Shown here piece after piece: positions 32,210 through 40,585 of a stretch of DNA of 64,000 nucleotides. A model generated the notes under the pieces. That model saw nothing but the letters and a program-made list of their open reading frames with translations, was not told where the DNA came from and ran no database searches. Position numbers and translations under genes: made by a program. Source of the stretch: a virus; IMG/VR virus record IMGVR_UViG_3300043673_000021, positions 33,626 through 97,625 of that record, one strand, 5' to 3'. Every line of letters starts with the position of its first letter. Positions within the stretch are counted from its first letter, which is position 1.

Positions 32210-33364
32210 ATGAAGATTCAACCGCCAAATAGTGGACGCCCATCGAAGCCGACGAAGCGTACGGGACGTGCCAGAAAAGGCGACGGCTCCTTGAAACTCC
32301 GCGGCAAGATCTGGTGGTACATTATCCCCGGTGCGACGCCGGGCGCTAAGCGCATTGAGAAGTCTTGCGAGACGTCGATCTACGCAGATGCAGTCCAGAT
32401 CAAGGCGCGCGCGCTTGTGGAGGTTCGGGGAGTCCAAGCACGGACCCCCGGTATACGCGGAGCCAAATTGACAGTGGGCGATGTGCTTGACGGGTACGAG
32501 CGCTATTGCGAGAAGCAGCGCCCGCGGTCGTGGGGTTCGATGCGAACCGCCATCAAGCATCTTCGCGCGGCCTTTGGTCGAATCGTTGCCGACGAACTCA
32601 CGACGGCCGACACGGATCAATTCCGGGATGACCGGATCGCGGACGACTCCGTTACCGACTCGACCGTCAACCGGGAACTGGGATATCTTCGCGCTGCGCT
32701 CCGACGCGAAACGATAGTAACCCCGCCGCGCGTCACTCGCATTCCGTACATGCGTATGCCTAGCGAAAAGGACCTCGTCCGTGAAGGGTTCATTGACAGG
32801 GAAGATTACCAAAAGATCCTGGCCGAACTCACCCCAAGTCTTCAGGCGATTTTCGTATGTGCTTTCCATACCGGCGCGCGGTCTGGAGAACTGAAGATGA
32901 TCCAGTGGCGTCAAGTTGATTTTGCGAACAGCGTCATTGAGCTTCGCCCGAAGATTACAAAGAACAGTGACGGTCGCTGGATTCCCATTTGGGGCGACAT
33001 GCGCGAGTACCTGGAGCGGCAAAAGGCGATTCGGGACAGGGACTTTCCGGAATGCAAATGGGTTTTCTTTTGGCATCACAAATACCACCATCGGGCAATT
33101 CCAGGCGAGCCCCTGAAGGATTTCCGTTGGGCTTGGTCCGAAGCCTGCGAACGCGCGGGGTTCTCCGATCTTCTGTTTCACGACCTTCGCCGTTCCGCCA
33201 TTAAGTACGCCGATCAAGAAGCGGGGATAAGTCCGATTCGTGTTCGGCTGATGAGTGGCCACAAAACCGACGCCGTCTACTCCCGCTACAACATTGGAGG
33301 GGCAAAGGACATCGCTAAAATGGGGGCCGACCTCGATGAATCTCTTAAGCGGAAGAGGCGGTAG
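32210..33364 (+). CDS. int: Tyrosine-family integrase
   Basis: 384 residues from ATG 32210; an in-frame start at 32138 is possible but would run into the att-like region. Layout: a basic N-terminal arm-binding segment (PSKPTKRTGRARKGDG), a SAM-like core-binding domain (VGDVLDGYERYCEKQRPRSW), and the catalytic domain with HTGARSGELKMIQW (first Arg), FHDLRRSAIKYA (HxxR), LMSGHKTDAVYSRYN (second His and the tyrosine nucleophile). It inserts and excises the phage genome at att sites. Convergent with the excisionase-like gene; only three bases separate the stops. Confidence 0.95.
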   Translation: MKIQPPNSGRPSKPTKRTGRARKGDGSLKLRGKIWWYIIPGATPGAKRIEKSCETSIYADAVQIKARALVEVRGVQARTPGIRGAKLTVGDVLDGYERYCEKQRPRSWGSMRTAIKHLRAAFGRIVADELTTADTDQFRDDRIADDSVTDSTVNRELGYLRAALRRETIVTPPRVTRIPYMRMPSEKDLVREGFIDREDYQKILAELTPSLQAIFVCAFHTGARSGELKMIQWRQVDFANSVIELRPKITKNSDGRWIPIWGDMREYLERQKAIRDRDFPECKWVFFWHHKYHHRAIPGEPLKDFRWAWSEACERAGFSDLLFHDLRRSAIKYADQEAGISPIRVRLMSGHKTDAVYSRYNIGGAKDIAKMGADLDESLKRKRR

Positions 33365-33366
33365 TA

Positions 33367-33588
33367 TCATGCTGCGGGGATTTCCAGTTTGAACGACTCC
33401 ATTGCCTGATCGATATCCATTCGATCCATCATCAGGCGCTTGCCCATTTTGATTACTCGAATCCGACCGCGCCGCGCCATCATGCGCATTGCCTCTGCCG
33501 AACGCCCACCGCAGTATTCTCCAGCCTCCGCTAGGGTAAAATAGCGAGCCTGAATCGGCGCTTTCTCTTCCATGTCTCTCGTTCTCAT
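33367..33588 (-). CDS. Excisionase-like MerR/HTH_17 DNA-binding protein
   Basis: 73 residues from ATG 33588 (ATGA). FTLAEAGEYCGGRSAEAMRM followed by RRGRIRVIKMGKRLM matches the winged-helix of Xis/AlpA-type proteins, which bind att sites and steer recombination to excision. The gene faces the integrase tail to tail rather than being in its operon. A transcription-regulator role is the alternative. Confidence 0.7.
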   Translation of the reverse strand: MRTRDMEEKAPIQARYFTLAEAGEYCGGRSAEAMRMMARRGRIRVIKMGKRLMMDRMDIDQAMESFKLEIPAA

Positions 33589-34238
33589 CCCTCGCACTCC
33601 TCCACAAATCCCGCGATCACAATCGACGGGTCGTGCCCCGCCGCACTCATATTCTTGGCGATAGCCAGGGCGGCGTCAGCCAGTTCATCCGCGGTCATCG
33701 GGATATATAGCCCGCCCGATGTAGGCTCCCACCCCTCGCAGTTGTAGGCCAAACTCGGAGCGTTAGAAATCTCCCCCTCGCGCACGATCCAAGCCGCCGG
33801 TGGAGACACGACCTGCACGGTGTGAACCTGAGAGGCAGACATGTGTGCGGGAACCCCGGACTGGAGAACTTCCCGATTGAACGCCATGCGGGCCTTCCGC
33901 AACGGCTCTACCTCCATCTTGCCGAGAATGCCTGAAAAGAAGCGATACTCCGTCAGGTCGATAGCGAACTCGGCGTCTGTCTCGGTCGCCCTCCAGTTGC
34001 TGACGTTTCCGTATATCAATTCGAGTGATACGTCCTGCCGGTGATTGTGTGGCGCAAGGCAGAATTCTGCCGTTGGCAGGTCGAGGCGTTTAAAGATATT
34101 GATCAGCCCATGACCCGGAGTCGCATGAAAAACACGCACCATACCAACCTCGTCGCTCACGCGCTCCGAGATAACCAAGCTGTCCACGCCCTTGACGTGA
34201 CAGTTCTTCAACCCGCTGATAAATTTCATATCTTTCAT
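33585..34238 (-). CDS. Hypothetical protein
   Basis: 217 residues. Beta-rich with VKGVDSLVISERVSDEVGMV and FFSGILGKMEVEPLRKARMA. No motif I know. Start at 34238 fixed by an ATGA overlap with a 27-residue gene. Confidence 0.55.
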   Translation of the reverse strand: MKDMKFISGLKNCHVKGVDSLVISERVSDEVGMVRVFHATPGHGLINIFKRLDLPTAEFCLAPHNHRQDVSLELIYGNVSNWRATETDAEFAIDLTEYRFFSGILGKMEVEPLRKARMAFNREVLQSGVPAHMSASQVHTVQVVSPPAAWIVREGEISNAPSLAYNCEGWEPTSGGLYIPMTADELADAALAIAKNMSAAGHDPSIVIAGFVEECEG

Positions 34239-34318
34239 CCCAATCGATCCAATCCCGGCTTAGCCCCGTGCCGAGTAACCGCCCCAAGGAACGCACCGCC
34301 GTCATACCGCACCGTCAC
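34235..34318 (-). CDS. Tiny coupled ORF (27 residues)
   Basis: GTG at 34318 in a GTGA overlap, stop in an ATGA overlap with the next gene. Product (M)TVRYDGGAFLGAVTRHGAKP plus a short tail. It would carry ribosomes from the gene above to the gene below. Real peptide uncertain. Confidence 0.35.
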   Translation of the reverse strand: MTVRYDGGAFLGAVTRHGAKPGLDRLG

Positions 34319-34416
34319 CCGAATGCCAGCCTGTTGTGGGTCCACTGCGCCTTACCCGCCGGGCTATCCCACCTCTTGGCATGGCAAACCTTTATTTCGT
34401 CGATGGTGAAGGTCAC
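34315..34416 (-). CDS. Tiny coupled ORF (33 residues)
   Basis: GTG at 34416 in a GTGA overlap with the zinc/coiled-coil gene, stop in a GTGA overlap with the 27-residue ORF. Product (M)TFTIDEIKVCHAKRWDSPAG and a short tail. Three neighbours in a row are thus linked by 4-base overlaps. Confidence 0.4.
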   Translation of the reverse strand: MTFTIDEIKVCHAKRWDSPAGKAQWTHNRLAFG

Positions 34417-35306
34417 TGGGTCACCCCAAACTTCGCCTTAATCTCGCCCGCCAACTTAGCCGCGAAATCCGCCCGTCGCTCCGTGATCAGCGCCATCTCG
34501 TGATTGCCACCCCGGCTGTGTTGCGAGGCTTCGGCGTTCAGCGTGCGGCACTGATCCATTAGCGTCTCAGCGCACTCTCGGGCGGTCTGCTCGATGGCCC
34601 TTTTCACGTACTGAGGACAAACCTCTTCGGCGTTGATCGAGTCGAGCATTATCACCGAACTTCGCAAACTGGCCACTTGCTCCTGGAGTTCGGCGATCTG
34701 GCGGTCCCGAGATTCTATCTCACCACCGAAATACTGAAGGCGCTCCGTGAAGCCAGCGACCAACTTAGAATGTGCTCTCGCCTGATACTCAATGTCAGCC
34801 TTCAGGCTGTTGATCTTGGCGTCCACCACGCTATGCTCGATGAGCGCGCCCTCGATGCTGTCCTGAATGCACTTCTGCCCGAACTGGGCGTCCATGGTTA
34901 GGCGTTCGATCGCGCGGTCGGCCATCGAGCACTTAGTCTCGATCTGCAGCCCGTTCATCTCTTCGCCGAAGTGCCGCTCGAACCACGAGTGGGCTAGCTT
35001 GATCTGCACCTCGGCCGCCAAGTCCTGCTCACGCCACCTGTCCTTAACTTCGCGCTCTCGGTCGAGTTCCTTGCGGAAGCGTTCAATCTCCGAGACGTCG
35101 CGCTCTTGCCATGCCCTTTCGGTGTCTGGAAGAGACGCGCAAATATTGCTTTGACAGATACACTCGCAGAACGGGTTACCGCACTGAATGCGCCACTGAG
35201 TGGCCGTCAGATTATCAGCCAAACGGGCCTGCTCTATAGCGGAGGTACCGCAAAATGGGCAGGACTTCAGATCATCTCGCTGCTGTGTCGTCCAAGGGTG
35301 CGCCAT
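34413..35306 (-). CDS. Lar-like zinc ribbon with long coiled coil
   Basis: 297 residues. The N-terminal ribbon (LKSCPFCGTSAIEQARLADN ... CGNPFCECICQ) resembles Lar/restriction-alleviation zinc ribbons; about 220 residues of heptad-like coiled coil follow (ESRDRQIAELQEQVASLRSS). An anti-restriction role would suit a phage, but the ribbon alone is weak evidence. TAATG junction at the start. Confidence 0.6.
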   Translation of the reverse strand: MAHPWTTQQRDDLKSCPFCGTSAIEQARLADNLTATQWRIQCGNPFCECICQSNICASLPDTERAWQERDVSEIERFRKELDREREVKDRWREQDLAAEVQIKLAHSWFERHFGEEMNGLQIETKCSMADRAIERLTMDAQFGQKCIQDSIEGALIEHSVVDAKINSLKADIEYQARAHSKLVAGFTERLQYFGGEIESRDRQIAELQEQVASLRSSVIMLDSINAEEVCPQYVKRAIEQTARECAETLMDQCRTLNAEASQHSRGGNHEMALITERRADFAAKLAGEIKAKFGVTQ

Positions 35307-35548
35307 TACTTGCCGCCCCTCGCCAGCGCGTCTCTTTCGGCTTCGCGCTTGATCTGAATGTCTGTCTTGGCGTGCGGGTCAACCAGTGTTTGCAGAAGCT
35401 TCCCAACACACGATGAATGGCAAAGGTGCCAGCCTTTACCAAGCAATTCCGTGCGCTTCAGTTCGAACCCATTCCCGCTGGTTCCCGTCATAATCCACAC
35501 TGGGCCAGTGCGCTCTTCGCCGCAGTTGTCGCAGGTAACGGTGATCAC
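35306..35548 (-). CDS. Small zinc-ribbon protein
   Basis: 80 residues. CDNCGEERTGPVWIM and HLCHSSC supply a Cys4/His zinc site; C-terminal charged helix. Not recognised. ATGA start. Confidence 0.55.
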   Translation of the reverse strand: MITVTCDNCGEERTGPVWIMTGTSGNGFELKRTELLGKGWHLCHSSCVGKLLQTLVDPHAKTDIQIKREAERDALARGGK

Positions 35549-35742
35549 GCTTTCTCCTTATCTCGAAACTCCGCCATCACCGCGGCAACCGCAAGGAACC
35601 CGGGGCACGGATCGCCCAGTGGAGCCGCGCATCGTTCCGCGTAGTCATCCAGCGTGCAGCCGCACTTGTCGCAGATGCATTTGCCCGCCAAGGTGGCCTT
35701 CACGTATTCGCGCTCTTGCTTTAGGGTTTCGCTAAGTTGCAT
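35545..35742 (-). CDS. Small zinc-binding protein
   Basis: 65 residues. CICDKCGCTLDDYAERC ... CPG has five or six cysteines. Not recognised. Overlaps the preceding gene by 11 bases. Confidence 0.5.
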   Translation of the reverse strand: MQLSETLKQEREYVKATLAGKCICDKCGCTLDDYAERCAAPLGDPCPGFLAVAAVMAEFRDKEKA

Positions 35743-36025
35743 CTGCGCCGTCCTGTTTTGCGGATCGAATGGCTATCGAAATAGCGCCTGATCGCACGCC
35801 TTTCATGACCACGGAAGAGAACCATGCCGATACCCCCGCCGTTTTATCGAATCCCATGACATTAGCGACGGCACCACAATGAACCTCGCCGCGATGATAA
35901 GCAAGCGCGAGTTCCATTTCCTGCAACTCTTTGTTAGATGGTCCAGGCCTATCAAATACGCCAAGCTTCGCCTCGGCCTCTTTCGCCAGTTCCAACAGGC
36001 TCTTAATCTCTTTTGGTTCGCTCAT
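35732..36025 (-). CDS. Hypothetical protein
   Basis: 97 residues, helical N-terminus (IKSLLELAKEAEAKLGVFDR) and a compact C-terminus (NVMGFDKTAGVSAWFSSVVM). Not recognised. ATGA start. Confidence 0.55.
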   Translation of the reverse strand: MSEPKEIKSLLELAKEAEAKLGVFDRPGPSNKELQEMELALAYHRGEVHCGAVANVMGFDKTAGVSAWFSSVVMKGVRSGAISIAIRSAKQDGADAT

Positions 36026-36582
36026 TTGCCCTCTCCTTCGACCGCCGCCAGTGCCGCCAATGCGACCGCGTGCGGAAGTTCCTGCGCCACGCCGCTAAAT
36101 GCCTTCCCCTTCTCGAAGAACGCGATCCAGCCCTCATCCTTGAAACCTTGGCCCATGCTGGCTATCCAGCCGAGTTCCTTCATCTGATTCAGGACAGCGA
36201 GCATTTGTTCGCCGGAAGTCGAAAGCGCCGGCGGAAACCACTCCATGCCTCCGCCTGCCGTTGCGATCAAGGTCCAGCCACCACGCTTAAATCCTACGCC
36301 GGGCCAATAATCGGGCAACGCTGGCCTTCCCCATCCAAGGGCTAAAGCTAGTTCTGTGTCAAGTTTTGATGCCGACGAGAAACCCATCTTCGTCGCCTCC
36401 TTAGCCCTACGCTGGAGTATCTGGCTAACCCGAAGTTCCACCGGGATCATGCGGCGACCGGAAACCCAATAGAGGGTCGAGAGAATCGCGCCTGCAAGCA
36501 CGCGTTCTGGGCTCGGTGGAGTATTGACAAGTTGATCGACGATGTCATCGATTGCGCGTTCGACACGGGCTTCGGACTTCAT
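36022..36582 (-). CDS. Hypothetical protein
   Basis: 186 residues. N-terminal helices (RVERAIDDIVDQLVNTPPSP), a middle Trp-rich segment (PDYWPGVGFKRGGWTLIATA) and an Ala-rich helical end. Not recognised. ATGA start. Confidence 0.55.
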   Translation of the reverse strand: MKSEARVERAIDDIVDQLVNTPPSPERVLAGAILSTLYWVSGRRMIPVELRVSQILQRRAKEATKMGFSSASKLDTELALALGWGRPALPDYWPGVGFKRGGWTLIATAGGGMEWFPPALSTSGEQMLAVLNQMKELGWIASMGQGFKDEGWIAFFEKGKAFSGVAQELPHAVALAALAAVEGEGK

Positions 36583-36761
36583 GCCGCCAATCTCCGTTCC
36601 GCGCGTCTCGCCAGTGCCCGCGCTACGAGCTCTGCCTCGATGGCTTCGGCGACTTCCGCCCAGATGCGTAGCGGGCGGTATGAGCGCTGTGTGGCAGCTT
36701 GGATTGCGAACAACTCAGCGTCTGAGAAATCGGCTATTTCCCTGTTACGGTAGAAAATCAC
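36579..36761 (-). CDS. Hypothetical small protein
   Basis: 60 residues from GTG 36761 in a GTGA overlap (an ATG at 36785 is the alternative). FYRNREIADFSDAELFAIQA then an Arg/Ala-rich helix. Not recognised. Confidence 0.5.
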   Translation of the reverse strand: MIFYRNREIADFSDAELFAIQAATQRSYRPLRIWAEVAEAIEAELVARALARRAERRLAA

Positions 36762-36907
36762 GCGTCTCCCCTTTCGAGTGTCCATGCCAGCCACCTGTCG
36801 CCAACGTGATGTGCCTGAGAGACTCGCCTGCACGCGAGTTCGGGGTAGACCTTCGCTGCCAGATCGAACAGGAGGCAGGCCAGCCGATACCGCAACTGAT
36901 CTATCAC
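36758..36907 (-). CDS. Small protein (49 residues), GTG start
   Basis: GTGA overlaps at both ends. (M)IDQLRYRLACLLFDLAAKVY then ELACRRVSQAHHVGDRWLAW: a basic, amphipathic helix. Coding character is reasonable, function unknown. Confidence 0.45.
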   Translation of the reverse strand: MIDQLRYRLACLLFDLAAKVYPELACRRVSQAHHVGDRWLAWTLERGDA

Positions 36908-37089
36908 TTTCCGCTCCCGTCCACAACCTTCGACTCCAGCCGCTTTAGCGCGCCGACGGCTTCATGTAAATCGATTCGCGCACCCACGTCGCTGTGCATC
37001 TTGGCGTCCCATTTCTTGGCAGCTTCGACTACGCGCCGCTCTGCCCTTCCTAACTCCGCGTCGCGCTCAACCGCCTGCATGTGATTCAT
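36904..37089 (-). CDS. Hypothetical small helical protein
   Basis: 61 residues, charged helix (RDAELGRAERRVVEAAKKWD). ATGA start. Not recognised. Confidence 0.5.
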   Translation of the reverse strand: MNHMQAVERDAELGRAERRVVEAAKKWDAKMHSDVGARIDLHEAVGALKRLESKVVDGSGK

Positions 37090-37349
37090 AGCTTGCTCAA
37101 CTCCTGCCTAATAATCCCGATCACAACCAACATCAGCGCGAACATCGTCGCGATCCAGCGTCTGTGCCAGATGTCCCGCCGCGCTCGCATGAAGTCGTAG
37201 GCTTTCTGGAGCCCGGCGATTGTTTCGTTGGCCGACTCCAGTTGTGCCTTTGCCGAAATCAGGCGCATCTCGCTCATCGTTAGCTCCGGCTCCAGTTGGA
37301 TGTGCATCTTTGCCGCGAACTCGACATCGGCTTGGGTGATGTGCTTCAT
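37086..37349 (-). CDS. Membrane-anchored coiled-coil protein
   Basis: 87 residues from ATG 37349 (ATGA). A soluble coiled coil (LISAKAQLESANETIAGLQK) followed by a C-terminal membrane segment (IATMFALMLVVIGII). Spanin- or tail-anchor-like in shape, but no lysis neighbours. Function unknown. Confidence 0.55.
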   Translation of the reverse strand: MKHITQADVEFAAKMHIQLEPELTMSEMRLISAKAQLESANETIAGLQKAYDFMRARRDIWHRRWIATMFALMLVVIGIIRQELSKL

Positions 37350-37570
37350 GCCACTTCCTCCGCTCTCACGCGCTGAATGCGCCAGTACTCCAGCATTGGT
37401 ATCGCCTTCACCTCGCGATGCTTGCAGGGGCCGAACACTCCGCAGATGAAGCACTCACGTCGCGCCCAAACTACCTCGCGGAAATCGCTCAGCGTCTCAA
37501 CGTATGCTGGCGGGTAGAAGGCACGCGCCCGACGTTCGGAGAAGGCGGCGATGGGGCTAACGAGGGTCAT
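37346..37570 (-). CDS. Small zinc-binding protein
   Basis: 74 residues from ATG 37570 (ATGA overlap with the methylase part). CFICGVFGPCKHRE is a short Cys3His site. Not recognised. Confidence 0.5.
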   Translation of the reverse strand: MTLVSPIAAFSERRARAFYPPAYVETLSDFREVVWARRECFICGVFGPCKHREVKAIPMLEYWRIQRVRAEEVA

Positions 37571-39165
37571 GCGGCTGCCTCCATGATTCGGCGACCAATC
37601 CAAGCCAGTACAGGAACGGCCATGCTGTTGCCTAGCGCCTTGTACCGGGGACCATCGGCTGCTTCTTTACCCCGAAAGGTAATGTTGGTAAATCCAACCG
37701 GAAACCCCTGCAAAATTTCGCATTCTTCTGGGATTAAACGTCTTACCGCAAACGTCTGGTTTCCCACGCCTTTTTGACTGCATCGCCCGGACTCTTGCTG
37801 CTTGTCCCGAGTGTCCCTCTCTTGAACTGCTGAGCATGCATCTGACAATAGCCATTGGCATGGTGTTTTCTGCCGCACCCCAAAACCGCACACGCCTTGT
37901 TTGGGTTCGATTCCATTTCGGATCGAATCGGAACAAACTGATTGTCCTTGATGAGTAGCGGATCGCCATATTTCTTGTAGCGCTGATAGTGCTTGGCGCA
38001 TAATGAAAATCCCTTCGCTGGCTTCCCACATACCAGACAAAAAGGTTTCTTGCGATGAAGCCGAATATGGCAACTCCGACAGATCCGCTCCAAATTCTCG
38101 GGTGAGTTGTTCTGCCAGTTCTCGTCTTTGTGGTGAACATCCGAAGCCTTCGGTTTGCCACAATGGCAACACGCTCCCTTTGGGCATATCTTCCGTGCGT
38201 GATAATGGGCCGTCTCCCACGATGGGTCCGCTATCACCGGCTTCGCATCGAATGCTTTCGCCATGCAAATCTGATCGCAGTATTTGCGGCGGTTGAAGTG
38301 AATTAAATACTCCAAGTCCCCATTCGGCAAACGCTTCCTCTCCAACTTCTTGGAGCAGAAGGTGCAATATTTTTCCGGTGTGGTTTTCTTGTGTGCTGGC
38401 ATGGCTGATACCATTATACTGCAAGGTATCATTCTCGGCTACATTAAATGCGACGGCGATTTGGCCACCTCCATTCGCGTGGCTCCCGTCGTGGCCCATA
38501 CTGCGCAGCGTCGGCGCAATTTGACCTGCATCAGCGCCGTGATCCTTGCAGGAAAAAGCCACCATGCCGGGGTCTCCATGACGCGTTGTGACTGGAGGGA
38601 AAGTATCCTCGCTGACAGAAAGGTTCGTGTCGCCAGCAGAATTACAGAACCCAATCGCCGGAGGGTGCGCCCCGCTCGCTAACGGATGGCATGGGTCGCC
38701 AGTCTTCGGGTTGCTCCGATTCGCCTTGCTCGTAATTTGCGTTGTGTCAAAGCAAATGGTCGGCACCCCAGCCCCGCCGCCATCCGTGGAGGCGATCGGC
38801 GGCGCAATCTCGTCTGGCGCAAACCCGTCCTGCCCACATGCGCGAAAAGCTACAGCGTGTTGCTTGCCCGATTGCAAGGTAAACATCGGGTCGCCATCCT
38901 GTCCGATACCGATACCAGCCCGCACGTCATCAGTGGACTTACCCGTTCTCGCCCCTGCCTCAAGGATCGGGATGGCTACCGCTATGATCGGAGTTCCTCT
39001 CCCCGTGCCATCCTCTAAGGCATCGAAGCCATCGGCGCGAAGAGAATGGGTAATTGCGGTGGACTCGTACAATGCTCTCGCCTCTGTGCCTAGAGTGGCC
39101 GCTGTTTCTGACTCGCTCCAGTACCCCTGTCCGGTAGCTACGAAAGTTTCCGATTCAGCGTCCAT
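37567..39165 (-). CDS. C5 cytosine methyltransferase, C-terminal part (target-recognition region plus motifs IX-X)
   Basis: 532 residues. The C-terminal 60 residues are motif IX-X of a Dcm-type methyltransferase: VRRLIPEECEILQGF ... GPRYKALGNSMAVPVLAWIG. The N-terminal 250 residues (DGFDALEDGTGRGTPIIAVA, FDTTQITSKANRSNPKTGDP, IAPTLRSMGHDGSHANGGGQ) are the variable target-recognition region known from phage C5 methylases. Motifs I-VIII are in the separate gene at 39567-40373. Residues about 255-470 coincide with an HNH gene in another frame (37743-38402) and look unlike a methylase. Either the second subunit of a two-part enzyme (compare M.AquI) or one fragment of a broken gene. Confidence 0.8.
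   Translation of the reverse strand: MDAESETFVATGQGYWSESETAATLGTEARALYESTAITHSLRADGFDALEDGTGRGTPIIAVAIPILEAGARTGKSTDDVRAGIGIGQDGDPMFTLQSGKQHAVAFRACGQDGFAPDEIAPPIASTDGGGAGVPTICFDTTQITSKANRSNPKTGDPCHPLASGAHPPAIGFCNSAGDTNLSVSEDTFPPVTTRHGDPGMVAFSCKDHGADAGQIAPTLRSMGHDGSHANGGGQIAVAFNVAENDTLQYNGISHASTQENHTGKILHLLLQEVGEEAFAEWGLGVFNSLQPPQILRSDLHGESIRCEAGDSGPIVGDGPLSRTEDMPKGSVLPLWQTEGFGCSPQRRELAEQLTREFGADLSELPYSASSQETFLSGMWEASEGIFIMRQALSALQEIWRSATHQGQSVCSDSIRNGIEPKQGVCGFGVRQKTPCQWLLSDACSAVQERDTRDKQQESGRCSQKGVGNQTFAVRRLIPEECEILQGFPVGFTNITFRGKEAADGPRYKALGNSMAVPVLAWIGRRIMEAAA
37743..38402 (-). CDS. HNH endonuclease nested out of frame in the methylase gene
   Basis: 219 residues from ATG 38402 (ATG 38414 is an alternative). 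Zinc knuckles YCTFCSKKLERK, YCDQIC; the HNH core CCHCGKPKASDVHHKDENWQ ... NLERICRSCHIRLHRKKPFC; then CAVLGCGRKHHANGYCQMHA. The HHKDENWQNNSPENL block is typical of phage homing HNH enzymes. It lies wholly inside the methylase ORF 37567-39165, in a different frame, and ends just before methylase motif IX. No ribosome-binding site is evident. Confidence 0.8.
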   Translation of the reverse strand: MPAHKKTTPEKYCTFCSKKLERKRLPNGDLEYLIHFNRRKYCDQICMAKAFDAKPVIADPSWETAHYHARKICPKGACCHCGKPKASDVHHKDENWQNNSPENLERICRSCHIRLHRKKPFCLVCGKPAKGFSLCAKHYQRYKKYGDPLLIKDNQFVPIRSEMESNPNKACAVLGCGRKHHANGYCQMHAQQFKRGTLGTSSKSPGDAVKKAWETRRLR

Positions 39166-39514
39166 ACGTTTCTGCCCCCCCCGCGTTAAGGCACATAGAA
39201 ATCTCGGGAACTCCGCTCATGCTTGCCTCTGATTCGATCAAGCCAAGCGTTACAAGCCTGTGGCAATTGGGGCACAGAACCATAACATTGCTAGGGTGAT
39301 AACCAGCTACTGGATTATGCCGATGGCGATCGCAGGGTGCCTTGTCCCATCCGCAGAGTTCACATTGAGAGTTGTCGATGATGCGCCTATTGCTTGGCTC
39401 ATCCCGTCGATGGCATCCATGGCAAAGGCGGTCATATCGCGGATCTCCGTTTGGAGTTCTCCCCTTATTTCTCGCTAGATTTTCGCAGCCTTCGGTTTCG
39501 CAGATCGGCCTCAT
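39155..39514 (-). CDS. HNH endonuclease between methylase halves
   Basis: 119 residues. CETEGCENLARNKG ... LCHGCHRR gives a zinc knuckle; then CELCGWDKAPCDRHRHNPVA and NVMVLCPNCHRLVTLG form the HNH core. It lies exactly between the two parts of the C5 methylase, ending 11 bases inside the C-terminal part. A run of eight G (coding strand, 39175-39182) near its end: one G fewer would fuse it in frame with the methylase part. Homing-type, free-standing. Confidence 0.8.
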   Translation of the reverse strand: MRPICETEGCENLARNKGRTPNGDPRYDRLCHGCHRRDEPSNRRIIDNSQCELCGWDKAPCDRHRHNPVAGYHPSNVMVLCPNCHRLVTLGLIESEASMSGVPEISMCLNAGGAETYGR

Positions 39515-39566
39515 TTACCCTCCAACACAAAATATCCATGCGCCTCATCGACACTTCCGCGCGCCG

Positions 39567-40369
<803 letters not shown>

Positions 40370-40373
<4 letters not shown>

Positions 40374-40585
40374 GCAGACCCCACAATTTCGTTCTTGCCC
40401 TGAAGATTGCACGCCCAGCAATGCGAACCTTCATCCGCGTCTGCATATACCTGATCGAATGCCGCGCCGACTATCCCAGTACCGGGGCAACCGTTCTCCT
40501 CAATCCGGAACTTCATGGACTCGGCAGTCTCGCCTTCGGGTATTTCGACTTCAATTTCGAACGTGCAGCGCACCTTGATCTTCAT
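40370..40585 (-). CDS. Hypothetical small protein
   Basis: 71 residues, N-terminal beta strand (MKIKVRCTFEIEVEIPEGET) and a C-terminal CWACN. Not recognised. ATGA start, GTGA overlap with the methylase. Confidence 0.6.

Noticed and set aside
31964-33607. A very long minus-strand open frame (about 800 codons in total from 33607 to 31205) covering the integrase
   Set aside because: The part opposite the integrase has the composition of an antisense shadow and no start signal; only the last 252 codons (31205-31963) have a ribosome-binding site and gene-like sequence.
37743-38402. Intein or group I intron in the methylase
   Set aside because: The HNH is in a different frame from the methylase, and no Hint splicing motifs (N-terminal Cys, C-terminal HN) are visible; no group I core or exact exon edges can be pointed to by eye.
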